Positions 15,950 to 24,046 of a stretch of DNA of 32,129 nt are shown here, in pieces (positions within the stretch are counted from its first letter, which is position 1; every line of letters starts with the position of its first letter). This DNA comes from Bacillota bacterium (GTDB lineage: Bacteria; Bacillota; Bacilli; Alicyclobacillales; SLC66), in contig JAJYTO010000013.1 in NCBI GenBank assembly GCA_021793015.1, forward strand, positions 1 to 32,129, read 5' to 3'. The position numbers and the translations under genes are program-made. Under the pieces are notes generated by a model. That model was not told the DNA's origin. It was given only the letters and a program-made list of their open reading frames with translations, and ran no database searches.

Positions 15950-16310
15950 CTACACACGTCGGATTCGCCCCGCCCGAAAATCCGGGCACTGTCCATCCCA
16001 CGGCGGAGATGTCTGTCCGCCGCTGTGATCCGGGTGAAGAATGCGCGCGTACGCTTCGTATCCCGGCGGCACGACCGAGTTTTCCAGTTGAGTGTTGAAC
16101 GGATAGAGACGGTTGACAAGCCAGTCCGCAACCGACACTTCTTCTGACGGAACTCCATGTCACACAGCGCCCGCGCCGCCTCTGTCGCATATCCCTGTCC
16201 CCAGAAGTCGGGGTGCAGGCAATAGCCGAGCGAACCCTGGGCGTGCGGGTGAACATCCAGTTTGCGCCTGCCAATGAATCTCCCATCAGTTCGCATAGAA
16301 AAGTGGCATC
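15950..16310 (-). pseudogene. Relics of a GNAT acetyltransferase and a second, unrelated gene
   Basis: On the minus strand, about 16300-16140 encodes GRFIGRRKLDVHP and LGYCLHPDFWGQGYATEAARAL, the acetyl-CoA-binding core of a RimJ/RimL-type N-acetyltransferase. Its N-terminal third is missing, and after MEFRQ the similarity stops. In the next frame (15950-16138) follows WLVNRLYPFN and SVVPPGYEAYARILHP, which resembles the start of an uncharacterised family I associate mainly with actinobacteria, and it too breaks off. I read this as two truncated genes joined end to end. Neither frame has a good start. The remainder of 15833-16426 shows no other gene. Confidence 0.55.
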
Positions 16311-16426
16311 GTGGACGATTGGTTCGTGGTACAATGCTTGGCAAGTAGTGTCTCTGACGGTCACTGGGATCGAACTCGGCGCATAGCCGACCGATGAACG
16401 CCACCACAGGAACTGAGGGAATTCCC

Positions 16427-19400
16427 ATGCTGAATCCGGGATTGTATGAGCAGGTCGTCAATCAGTTGATAAGGACCGGACTGGACAAATTGGACAAGCA
16501 GTCCCTATACGCCGAAACGGATCGACTGGACGAGGCTGAATCTGCAGGAGCATTGGCACAGTACATGGGCGAGGTCGTGAAGGCGGCCCTTTCCGGTGTA
16601 AATCGCGGCAATGCGCTTCACGACCGCATCGACCTTTGCAACCGGATGATCCATCTGCTCGCAGAAAGGACAGGCGACCCACGTCTGCGCGACTATCTCA
16701 TTCACGCAGATGCACAACTCCTGCTCGCTTTGCTGAACAGGCGCGACACCGCCCAAGGTATCGTACGCGGCGCGGACATGGCCAAGATCCGGCCTGTCAC
16801 GTCCATTGCCCACAGTTCCCTGTTCACCGGCGCCCCGAGTGAACCGAGCATGGTGGTCGAGCTCAAGAGAGAAATCCTGACGAGCGATCGGATTGACATG
16901 CTGGTCTCCTTCATCAAATGGAGCGGACTGCGACTTCTGATGGACGAACTCCGTGAATTCGCGAAGTCGCGTCCCCTGCGCATCATCACCACTCCCTACA
17001 TGGGCGCGACTGACATCAAGGCAATCGACGAGTTGCATGGTCTTCCGAACACGTCCATTCGCATTTCCTACGATACCGGCCGCACCCGCCTTCACGCCAA
17101 GACTTACATCTTTCATCGGATCACGGGTTTTTCGACCGCCTATGTGGGATCGTCCAACCTGTCCAATGCAGCGCTCTCCAGCGGACTGGAATGGAACGTC
17201 AAGGTCACAGCCAAAGATCTGCCGGAGACGTTCGACAAGATCGAGAAGACATTTGACAGCTACTGGCACGACGAACAGTTCACTGCGTATGGCGACGCCC
17301 AGCGGCCATTGCTTGTACATGCACTGCGGGCGGAGAACCGTCAGGGCGAGAATGCTGCAGGTTTCACGTTCGATATCACGCCATACGGATATCAGAAAGA
17401 GATCCTTGAGGCGCTGGACGCCGAGCGGCGCATCCGCGGACATCATCGCAACCTGATCGTAGCCGCTACGGGTACTGGCAAGACGGTCATCTCGGCATTC
17501 GACTACAGGAGGTTCTGCGAAACGCACCGCTCCAGTGCCAACCGCCTCCTGTTTGTAGCGCATCGCGAGGAAATACTGACGCAGAGTCGCGACTGTTTCC
17601 GCACCGTCCTGCGCGACCAGAACTTCGGCGAACTGTTTGTCGGCGGTCACGAACCATCCAGTCTCGACCACCTGTTCGTCTCGATCCAGATGATGAACGC
17701 GCGGGACTTCACCGCCGCCACATCGCCAAAGCACTTTGACTTCATCATCGTCGACGAATTCCATCACGCCGCAGCGGACACGTACCAGAAGCTACTCGCC
17801 TACTACCAGCCGTCCGTACTGCTTGGCTTGACCGCCACACCCGAACGCCTGGATGCTAGAGACGTAACCGGGTACTTTGACGGACGCATCACCGCGGAGA
17901 TTCGCCTGCCGGAGGCGATCGACAGGAACCTGCTTGCCCCTTTTCAATATTTCGGCGTGTCGGATAGCGTCGACCTGCGCAACCTGACGTGGCGACGGGG
18001 CGGCTACGACGCAGGCGAACTGAGCCATCTCTATACGGGCAATCGGCAGCGCGCCGACCTGGTGCTGCGTTCGCTCCACCGCTACGTCTCTGACCTCTGT
18101 GCCGTCATTGGCCTCGGCTTTTGTGCGTCCATCAAACACGCGGAATTCATGGCCGCCTTCATGAACCGGCATGGCATCCCATCCCGGGCGCTTCATGCCG
18201 GATCGCCTGCCGCAGAGAGAGTAACCGCAAGACAGGCGCTGGCGCGCGGAGATCTGAAGTTCATTTTCGTCGTCGATCTGTACAACGAGGGGATTGACAT
18301 CCCTGAGATCAACACGATTCTCTTCCTGCGCCCCACCGCGAGTCTGACGGTCTTCCTGCAGCAACTCGGCCGGGGCCTGCGCCATGCCGCGGGAAAGGAC
18401 TGCCTTACAGTCCTCGATTTCATCGGCCAGTCCCACCGCAAATACCGCTTTGAAGAGAAACTGGCCGCGCTTCTGGAACGCTCCCGGCGCAGATCACTCC
18501 TCGCCGAGGTCAGAGACGGATTCCTGAACGTTCCCCGCGCCTGTCACATCCAATTGGAAAGACAGGCGCGGGAATACGTGCTCGAGAACATCCGGCACGC
18601 GATCGGTTCGCGTCAGGGGATTATCGAGCGCGTTCGCACGTTTGCAGAGGATACAGGCGAGCCGATCACGATCGCCAATTTCGTCCGGTACTACCACATG
18701 ACGGCGAGAGATCTGTACCGCGGCGCGTCTCCCCTCAGTTTTGCGCGCCTGTGCGTGCAAGTCGGGGTTCGTGACAAATTTGCAGATCCAGATGAATCCG
18801 TCCTCGCCAGAGCCCTCTCCCGCATCAGCGCGATCAATTCCCGCCCCTGGATCGATTTTCTCCTGAACTGCCTAGAGGGACCGTCCATGTCAGGGCGTGA
18901 CGCATTCAGCCCGCTTGAGAGACAGATGCTTCTGATGTTCCACTACACGGTCTGGCAAAAACCGCTGAACCAGTGCGGCTTCGGCTCTATGTCCGAAACG
19001 GTGGAGTCGACGCGCAATAATCCTGTGCTCTGCGCCGAAATCTGTGAGATTCTGCGGTTGAACCTTCTGCAGATCGACTTCGTGGAGGAACCGGTTGAAC
19101 TGGGATACGAGAGCATCCTCAATCTTCACTGCAGCTACACGCGCGACCAGATCCTCGCCGCGCTCGGATTTTACACCGAAGACAGGATGCCGGCCATGCG
19201 CGAGGGCGTCAAGCGTCTTGAGGAGAAAAAACTCGACGTGTTTTTCATCACTCTGAACAAGTCCGACAAGGACTACTCTCCGACCACCATGTACCAGGAC
19301 TACGCGATCAGCGACGTACTGTTCCACTGGCAATCGCAAAGCACCACGCCCGCCGATTCGCCGACCGGACAGCGCTACATCCACCACAGGGAGACGGGTG

Positions 19401-19585
19401 ACCGCGTTCTCCTGTTTGTGCGCGAATGGAAATCCGACGGATCAGGATCGCTCCCCTACACCTTCCTTGGGACAGCGAGCTATGTGCAGCACAGCGGATC
19501 ACGACCCATGAACATCACCTGGCGCCTGCACCGCCCGATGCCTGCGTCCATGCTGCGCAAGGCCAATCAGCTTGTCGTCGGATGA
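16427..19585 (+). CDS. PLD-domain DEAD/DEAH helicase with DUF3427
   Basis: A 1052-residue protein and the largest complete gene here. ATG 16427 has GAGGG 7 nt upstream; the track start 11 codons earlier has none. Order: an N-terminal helical region (LNPGLYEQVVNQ...), a phospholipase-D-like domain with HAK (223-225) and GSSN (241-244), superfamily 2 helicase motifs (Walker A TGTGKT at 348-353, DEFHH at 443-447, LTATPER, QQLGRGLR at 645-652), then a C-terminal DUF3427 region to the end. The PLD motif lacks the usual Asp of HxKx4D (Phe/His there), so nuclease activity is uncertain. Such proteins are single-gene restriction- or defence-like helicases of unclear target. Its context here (toxin-antitoxin pair, Wadjet relic) agrees with a defence role, which is inference. 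Confidence 0.92.
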   Translation: MLNPGLYEQVVNQLIRTGLDKLDKQSLYAETDRLDEAESAGALAQYMGEVVKAALSGVNRGNALHDRIDLCNRMIHLLAERTGDPRLRDYLIHADAQLLLALLNRRDTAQGIVRGADMAKIRPVTSIAHSSLFTGAPSEPSMVVELKREILTSDRIDMLVSFIKWSGLRLLMDELREFAKSRPLRIITTPYMGATDIKAIDELHGLPNTSIRISYDTGRTRLHAKTYIFHRITGFSTAYVGSSNLSNAALSSGLEWNVKVTAKDLPETFDKIEKTFDSYWHDEQFTAYGDAQRPLLVHALRAENRQGENAAGFTFDITPYGYQKEILEALDAERRIRGHHRNLIVAATGTGKTVISAFDYRRFCETHRSSANRLLFVAHREEILTQSRDCFRTVLRDQNFGELFVGGHEPSSLDHLFVSIQMMNARDFTAATSPKHFDFIIVDEFHHAAADTYQKLLAYYQPSVLLGLTATPERLDARDVTGYFDGRITAEIRLPEAIDRNLLAPFQYFGVSDSVDLRNLTWRRGGYDAGELSHLYTGNRQRADLVLRSLHRYVSDLCAVIGLGFCASIKHAEFMAAFMNRHGIPSRALHAGSPAAERVTARQALARGDLKFIFVVDLYNEGIDIPEINTILFLRPTASLTVFLQQLGRGLRHAAGKDCLTVLDFIGQSHRKYRFEEKLAALLERSRRRSLLAEVRDGFLNVPRACHIQLERQAREYVLENIRHAIGSRQGIIERVRTFAEDTGEPITIANFVRYYHMTARDLYRGASPLSFARLCVQVGVRDKFADPDESVLARALSRISAINSRPWIDFLLNCLEGPSMSGRDAFSPLERQMLLMFHYTVWQKPLNQCGFGSMSETVESTRNNPVLCAEICEILRLNLLQIDFVEEPVELGYESILNLHCSYTRDQILAALGFYTEDRMPAMREGVKRLEEKKLDVFFITLNKSDKDYSPTTMYQDYAISDVLFHWQSQSTTPADSPTGQRYIHHRETGDRVLLFVREWKSDGSGSLPYTFLGTASYVQHSGSRPMNITWRLHRPMPASMLRKANQLVVG

Positions 19586-19828
19586 CCCCTGCTCCTTAGA
19601 CGCTGGCGAAACTCCCGCACCTCATCAGATCTCCCGCCCCCAATGCAGACGGACACGTCACAGCGCCAACTCGCGCCTAAGAAAAACGGCGATGGCCATA
19701 ACGCGCAGGACCACGGTCAGGACCGCCCGTAAAACCGAAGCGGCGGAAAAACGCTCGTGACCATGAAGCAGGTTCTACGGATCGAACACGGTGAACAGGA
19801 ACAGAGGAAGACACAGCTCATGCCGGCC
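19586..19828. other. 243-bp gap with no recognisable gene
   Basis: Between the helicase stop and the convergent small membrane protein I see no convincing ORF, RNA gene or terminator. The 62-codon plus-strand ORF listed in the track is Arg/Thr-rich, has no SD and starts inside the helicase gene. Confidence 0.6.
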
Positions 19829-20320
19829 TTATCTGCGAAAGCGGGCAGACTTGGCGCGCGTGCGAAAGCGGCTGGCCGTTGAACTGCGATGATGACCGCC
19901 GCGCCAGAAGGCGACGACGCCCGCCGTCGCGAGGAGTCCTATCCAGAGAGCTATCGCAGGCCCGATCGTCTGCGATTCATAAGCGGGTTCAAACGTAATC
20001 GTCGTGGGCGTGTGCGCTTCAATGCTCACGAATTGGCCATCCGCCGCAAACGTCCTCGCGTCGCCGGGCAACAGCACCGATTGGTAGGCGTCATAGAACT
20101 TCATCTGCCCTGACGAGTCCGTCCCGCCATAACGCCAGTCTCCGAGCACACCCTGCCCAATCGTTGTTTGCCGCAAAAATGGGTTGGCCGTTTGAAACGG
20201 GTCGGCGGCGATAAACATCCACAGCAAAAAAGCCAGAATCGCCCCGCCCAGGAGCATTAAAGACAAATGTGGACGCGAACCGGCTTTTTTTACACGTTTC
20301 TGTTGCGGACGACGAAGCAT
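19829..20320 (-). CDS. Small bitopic membrane protein of unknown function
   Basis: I do not recognise the family. From ATG 20320 it is 163 residues. A basic N-terminus (LRRPQQKRVKKAGSRPH) precedes a first transmembrane helix (LSLMLLGGAILAFLLWMFIA). Then come about 85 polar residues predicted outside the membrane, a second helix (IGPAIALWIGLLATAGVVAF) and a very basic tail (RTRAKSARFRR). Both ends should face the cytoplasm by the positive-inside rule. The track start (GTG 20359) is possible; neither has a clean Shine-Dalgarno, though GGGGGCGGG lies just before the ATG. It follows crh on the same strand after a 220-bp gap. Confidence 0.6.
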   Translation of the reverse strand: MLRRPQQKRVKKAGSRPHLSLMLLGGAILAFLLWMFIAADPFQTANPFLRQTTIGQGVLGDWRYGGTDSSGQMKFYDAYQSVLLPGDARTFAADGQFVSIEAHTPTTITFEPAYESQTIGPAIALWIGLLATAGVVAFWRGGHHRSSTASRFRTRAKSARFRR

Positions 20321-20543
20321 TTTTCCCGCCCCCTGCCATTCATCAGAGACAGGCGCCACAGCGCGGCGCCTATGAATACTCTATGACAGGGGGCGGCCGC
20401 ATATCCTCTCCATTTGACATACCTATGGCCCTGCGACGCGACACACATTCGGTCCTTCATACCCTTGCGGCTAAAAATCGACGCCTCCGCAGTGACACGG
20501 AAGAATAGACGATTCGGGCCAGTCCGGACCTTGGAACAATCAA

Positions 20544-20801
20544 TCAGTCCTCGGCGCTGACCATTGCAGACAGACGTTCCACCGCCTGTTCTCCATCGCT
20601 TCCCACCGCGCGCAGTGTGACCACCGCGCCCCGTGGAATGACCAATGACATGACGCCCATAATGCTTTTGGCATTCACCGACTTGCCGTCTTTCTCCAGA
20701 ATCACATCACTGCTAAACTTGTTGGCCTCTTGCACAAACAGCGCTGCGGGCCGGGCTTGCAAGCCCGCCTTTAGATGAACCGTCACCGTACGTTCCGCCA
20801 T
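20544..20801 (-). CDS. crh: Catabolite repression HPr-like protein Crh
   Basis: An 85-residue HPr paralogue. ATG 20801 is chosen because AGGAGG lies upstream at normal spacing; the ORF-track start adds eight residues. The phosphoacceptor His15 of true HPr is replaced by Gln15 (KAGLQARPAALFVQ), and Ser46 is kept (NAKSIMGVMSL), which is the defining Crh pattern. In Bacillus, HPr kinase phosphorylates Ser46, and P-Ser-Crh serves as a co-repressor of CcpA; unphosphorylated Crh binds methylglyoxal synthase. It cannot work in PTS sugar transport. It is the last gene of the glk-rapZ-yvcK-whiA-crh block, as in Bacillus, but is separated from whiA by a palindromic insertion. Confidence 0.94.
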   Translation of the reverse strand: MAERTVTVHLKAGLQARPAALFVQEANKFSSDVILEKDGKSVNAKSIMGVMSLVIPRGAVVTLRAVGSDGEQAVERLSAMVSAED

Positions 20802-20828
20802 GGATTGAAACCTCCTGTTCAACACTGT

Positions 20829-20958
20829 CTAGGGGACATGTGATAAACCAAATTTCGGCAGGCGCAGCGCGGTGCATATAGTGTTTGATTAAAGCCTCAA
20901 ACACTATATGTGAGATCATAGCGCCTGCTGTACGGACTTTATCACATGTCCCCCTAGG
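20829..20958. repeat. Triple-nested palindromic element between whiA and crh
   Basis: Outer arms GGGGACATGTGATAAA (20832-20847) and TTTATCACATGTCCCC (20938-20953) flank middle arms GCAGGCGC (20858-20865) and GCGCCTGC (20921-20928), and an inner perfect 14-bp hairpin CATATAGTGTTTGA / TCAAACACTATATG (20875-20888, 20897-20910). The flanks CTAG...CTAG are also symmetrical. The whole 130 bp folds on itself. It lies in the transcribed gap before crh, ending about 27 nt before the crh start. Confidence 0.85.
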
Positions 20959-21010
20959 TCGCCCTTTGTTGTTTTCACATTATACCAAAACGGCCAGTTC
21001 CATGCTACGA

Positions 21011-21955
21011 TCAATCGGGAATCCCGCGTTCTGCACGAATCTTTTGAGCCATTTCGTCCAGTTTTCTAAGCCGATGATTGAGTCCAGACTTGCTCATGCG
21101 GTCGGAGAGCAATGCACACAGTTCCTGCAGTGTCACATCCGGATACTGCAAACGCTTCTCAGCCACTTCGCGCAATTTGAGCGGCAACTGCCCAAAGCCA
21201 ATCTCCTTCTCCAGCAATCGGATATTGTCCAACTGTCGAACCGCCGCCAGAATCGTCTTGTTAAGATTGGCCGTTTCGCAGTTGACGAGACGATTGACCT
21301 GATTGCGCATCCCTTTGACGATACGCACCTCTTCAAAATGCAGAAGCGCCTTGTGCGCCCCGATGATGCCCAGAAACTCGATAATCTTGTCGCCCTCTTT
21401 AATATACAGGATGTGGCCCTTCTTGCGCTCGATCATTTTCGCGTGCAAACGAAACGCCCGCAATATGCCAAGCAGGTCCGTCGCCTGTTCGGACGTCTTG
21501 TTCGTCAGTTCCAGATGGTACGAATGACTGTCCGGATCATTCACTGACCCGCCCGCCAGAAAAGCGCCGCGCATGTACGCCTTTTTGCAACAGGGAAGGG
21601 CCACCGTGTCCGGCGGTATGTGGCCGCCGATGTCTTCATCTTCTGTCCACACGCCCAGATTGCTCAGAAATCCCCGTGGATCATGGCGCATACGCACGAT
21701 GTACACGTTGTTTTTCTTGAGTCGCATCTTGCGCTGAACCAGCACCTCCAGGGGATGGCCTGCGCCAGCCTTCAGCAGCGTGTACATGCGACGGGCGATC
21801 GCAGCGTTTTCAGTGGCGAGTTCGAGCACCGGCGGCTCCATGTCATTGTTCAGTCTGCCGCTGTGCTGGACAAAGGCGGTCAACTCGGCCCGGTCGCAGC
21901 ACGGTTTCGCCGCCACCTGAGTCAATTCCTTTTTTGTTTGGGCAGCAAACGACAC
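21011..21955 (-). CDS. whiA: DNA-binding protein WhiA
   Basis: A 314-residue WhiA protein, the usual length. The start is GTG with GGAGG upstream. The N-terminal two-thirds resemble a LAGLIDADG homing-endonuclease fold without nuclease activity (AYMRGAFLAGGSVNDPDSHSYHLEL). The C-terminus is a helix-turn-helix (VTLQELCALLSDRMSKSGLNHRLRKLDEMA). In actinomycetes WhiA works with WhiB to trigger sporulation septation. In Bacillus it is nucleoid-associated and affects division and chromosome segregation. It lies 37 nt after yvcK on the same strand and is presumably in the same operon. Confidence 0.96.
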   Translation of the reverse strand: MSFAAQTKKELTQVAAKPCCDRAELTAFVQHSGRLNNDMEPPVLELATENAAIARRMYTLLKAGAGHPLEVLVQRKMRLKKNNVYIVRMRHDPRGFLSNLGVWTEDEDIGGHIPPDTVALPCCKKAYMRGAFLAGGSVNDPDSHSYHLELTNKTSEQATDLLGILRAFRLHAKMIERKKGHILYIKEGDKIIEFLGIIGAHKALLHFEEVRIVKGMRNQVNRLVNCETANLNKTILAAVRQLDNIRLLEKEIGFGQLPLKLREVAEKRLQYPDVTLQELCALLSDRMSKSGLNHRLRKLDEMAQKIRAERGIPD

Positions 21956-21992
21956 ACCGCATTCCTCCCCGTCTTCAGCCAGCCATCAGCGC

Positions 21993-23153
21993 TCATTTGC
22001 GCTTATGTTCCCGGCCGATCAGAGACAGCACCTGCATCGCGACCATATCCGCGTCGTGACGCGCATACATGGAGTAGTGCAAAAAGTTGCGGGCAATCAC
22101 GGTCAGTCCCAGCGCATGCAACTTCTCGACATCGGCGAGTACGGGATGCGACCCTTTCGATTCATACTGATCGATGACCGACTGCGGAATGGCCGCCGAG
22201 TTCACGATGATCATATCGAAAAAACGGGCGCCCACGTGATCGTAGATGGCTTTCACATGCTGCGACGCCGAATACCCGTCGGTCTCGCCAGGTTGGGTCA
22301 TGACGTTGCAGACGTAAATGGCCTTGGCGCGACTGTTCCTGATGGCGTCCGCAATCCCCGGAACCAGCAGATTGGGCAAAATGCTCGTGTACAGACTGCC
22401 CGGCCCGACCACGATCGCATCGGCCTCCGAGATCGCCGCGAGCACCTCTGGCAAGGGTTCGACATCGTGGGGAATGAGCTCCACTCTCTCAATATTCTTA
22501 TGGCTAAGCGGAATCTGCGATTCTCCTACCACTCGCGTGCCGTCGGAAAATGTGGCCGCAAGCGTAATGGCCCGCCTTGCCGCCGGAAGCACGCGGCCGC
22601 GCACCGCCAGAACGCGGCTGGTCTCCTTGACGGCCGTTTCAAAATCGCCCGTGATGTTGGTCATGGCGGCCAGAAAAAGATTTCCAAAACTATGGCCGCT
22701 AAGTTCCGAGCGCACATCGAAACGATACTGGAGCAATTCGGCCAACAGCGGTTCCGTATCAGCCAACGCGATGAGGCAATTGCGGATGTCGCCCGGCGGG
22801 GGCATGAACAGGTCAGAGCGCAGACGGCCTGAACTCCCCCCGTCATCGGCGACCGTCACAATCGCGGTAATCTCCGCGTCCAGTCCCTTGAGTCCCCGCA
22901 GCAGCACCGGCTGTCCCGTACCACCTCCGATGACGACAACGCGCGGTCTGCGGTCAAGTTTGATTTGCTGCAGTTTCTCTCTCGTGCGGTCGCGCACCCG
23001 CAGCAGAAGCAGGACTGCGCCGCCGATAACGACGCAAAAAAGGCCGATGATCCACCAACGCAGTGCGCCAGTCCGTCCCGCATAGTTACCGATCAACAGT
23101 CCGACGCCCAGTGCGAGCAGCAGCCAGGGCCACTGGCGGAAATGAGTTCTCAT
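21993..23153 (-). CDS. yvcK: YvcK/GlmR-type protein with an N-terminal membrane anchor
   Basis: A 386-residue protein of the YvcK (gluconeogenesis factor, GlmR) family. The soluble domain starts at about residue 70 (RPRVVVIGGGTGQPVLLRGLKG), with DDGGSSGRLR and GDIRNCLIALA following. In Bacillus it binds UDP-GlcNAc and stimulates GlmS, steering carbon to cell-wall precursors, and is needed for growth on gluconeogenic carbon. Unlike the roughly 317-residue Bacillus protein, this one has two transmembrane helices at the N-terminus (WPWLLLALGVGLLIG and WIIGLFCVVIGGAVLLLL), so it should sit on the membrane. Its start overlaps the rapZ stop by 4 bp (ATGA); AAAGGA is a fitting SD. Confidence 0.94.
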   Translation of the reverse strand: MRTHFRQWPWLLLALGVGLLIGNYAGRTGALRWWIIGLFCVVIGGAVLLLLRVRDRTREKLQQIKLDRRPRVVVIGGGTGQPVLLRGLKGLDAEITAIVTVADDGGSSGRLRSDLFMPPPGDIRNCLIALADTEPLLAELLQYRFDVRSELSGHSFGNLFLAAMTNITGDFETAVKETSRVLAVRGRVLPAARRAITLAATFSDGTRVVGESQIPLSHKNIERVELIPHDVEPLPEVLAAISEADAIVVGPGSLYTSILPNLLVPGIADAIRNSRAKAIYVCNVMTQPGETDGYSASQHVKAIYDHVGARFFDMIIVNSAAIPQSVIDQYESKGSHPVLADVEKLHALGLTVIARNFLHYSMYARHDADMVAMQVLSLIGREHKRK

Positions 23154-24031
23154 CGCTCATCGTCCTTTCCCAGATCCCTATGTGCCACGGACACCGCAAA
23201 AGATCTCTGCAGATGTTCTCTGAGATTCTCCGCGATCGCCACTGAGCGGTGGCGGCCGCCTGTGCAGCCAACGGCCACCACGATCTGCTTCTTGCCTTCC
23301 TTCACGTATTGCGGCAACAGGAAATCGGTCAGATCAAACAATTTTTCCATAAATTTTTTTGTTGTGGGCCATTTCATCACATAATCGTAAACATCCGGAT
23401 CCCGCCCTGATCGAAAGCGCAATGTGTCGATATAGTATGGATTGGGCAAAAAACGCACATCAAACACCAGGTCCGCGTCGATGGGAATGCCATATTTGAA
23501 TCCAAAGGAGATCACGTTCACCGACAGGGTTTCCCCATCGTCCATTCCCCGGTACCGATTGGCGAGGATCTCCTTCAATTCGAGGGGCCGCAGACGGCTG
23601 GTGTTCAGCACCAAGTTCGCCCGGTTGCGCATGTCGGCGAGCATATCGCGCTCACGCGCTATGCCGTCGACGATGCGGCCGTGATCCGGCGCCAGTGGAT
23701 GCTTGCGGCGCGACGCCTTGTAGCGGCGGACCAATGTCTCATCGTCGGCCTCCAGAAAGATAATCTGGTACTCCAACTGATTTTGTTCTTCAAGATCCTT
23801 TAACGCGTCAAATAACGCGGAAAAAAACTCGCCTCCCCGCAAGTCGCAGACAAGAGCCACGCGCCTGACACTGCCGTCAGACTGGCGAACAAGCTCACTG
23901 AACTTGGGAATCAAGGCAGGCGGCAAGTTGTCCACGCAGAAAAAACCCATGTCTTCAAGACACTGCACCGCAACGGTTTTCCCAGCGCCTGACATGCCTG
24001 TGATGATCAACATTCGGATCGCCTGCGCCAT
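23150..24031 (-). CDS. rapZ: RNase adapter / nucleotide-binding protein RapZ (YvcJ)
   Basis: A 293-residue P-loop protein of the RapZ/YvcJ family. Walker A is GMSGAGKT at 12-19. A basic region and the C-terminal GCTGGRHRSVAIAENLREHL motif match the family's UDP- and GlcN6P-sensing domain. In E. coli RapZ directs RNase E to the sRNA GlmZ and controls GlmS. Bacillus YvcJ hydrolyses GTP and ATP and influences competence. Start ATG 24031 has GAGAGGTG at good spacing. It is 15 nt after glk and overlaps yvcK, so the genes form one translationally linked run. Confidence 0.96.
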   Translation of the reverse strand: MAQAIRMLIITGMSGAGKTVAVQCLEDMGFFCVDNLPPALIPKFSELVRQSDGSVRRVALVCDLRGGEFFSALFDALKDLEEQNQLEYQIIFLEADDETLVRRYKASRRKHPLAPDHGRIVDGIARERDMLADMRNRANLVLNTSRLRPLELKEILANRYRGMDDGETLSVNVISFGFKYGIPIDADLVFDVRFLPNPYYIDTLRFRSGRDPDVYDYVMKWPTTKKFMEKLFDLTDFLLPQYVKEGKKQIVVAVGCTGGRHRSVAIAENLREHLQRSFAVSVAHRDLGKDDER

Positions 24032-24046
24032 GCGACACCTCTCCTC

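Noticed and set aside
15894-16364. 156-codon minus-strand ORF as a real protein
   Set aside because: It is Arg/Cys-rich and out of frame with both the acetyltransferase relic and the neighbouring fragment; no family pattern was seen.
16505-17767. 420-codon minus-strand ORF
   Set aside because: It is antisense to the helicase gene, without family motifs or an SD; it is long only because of the high GC content.
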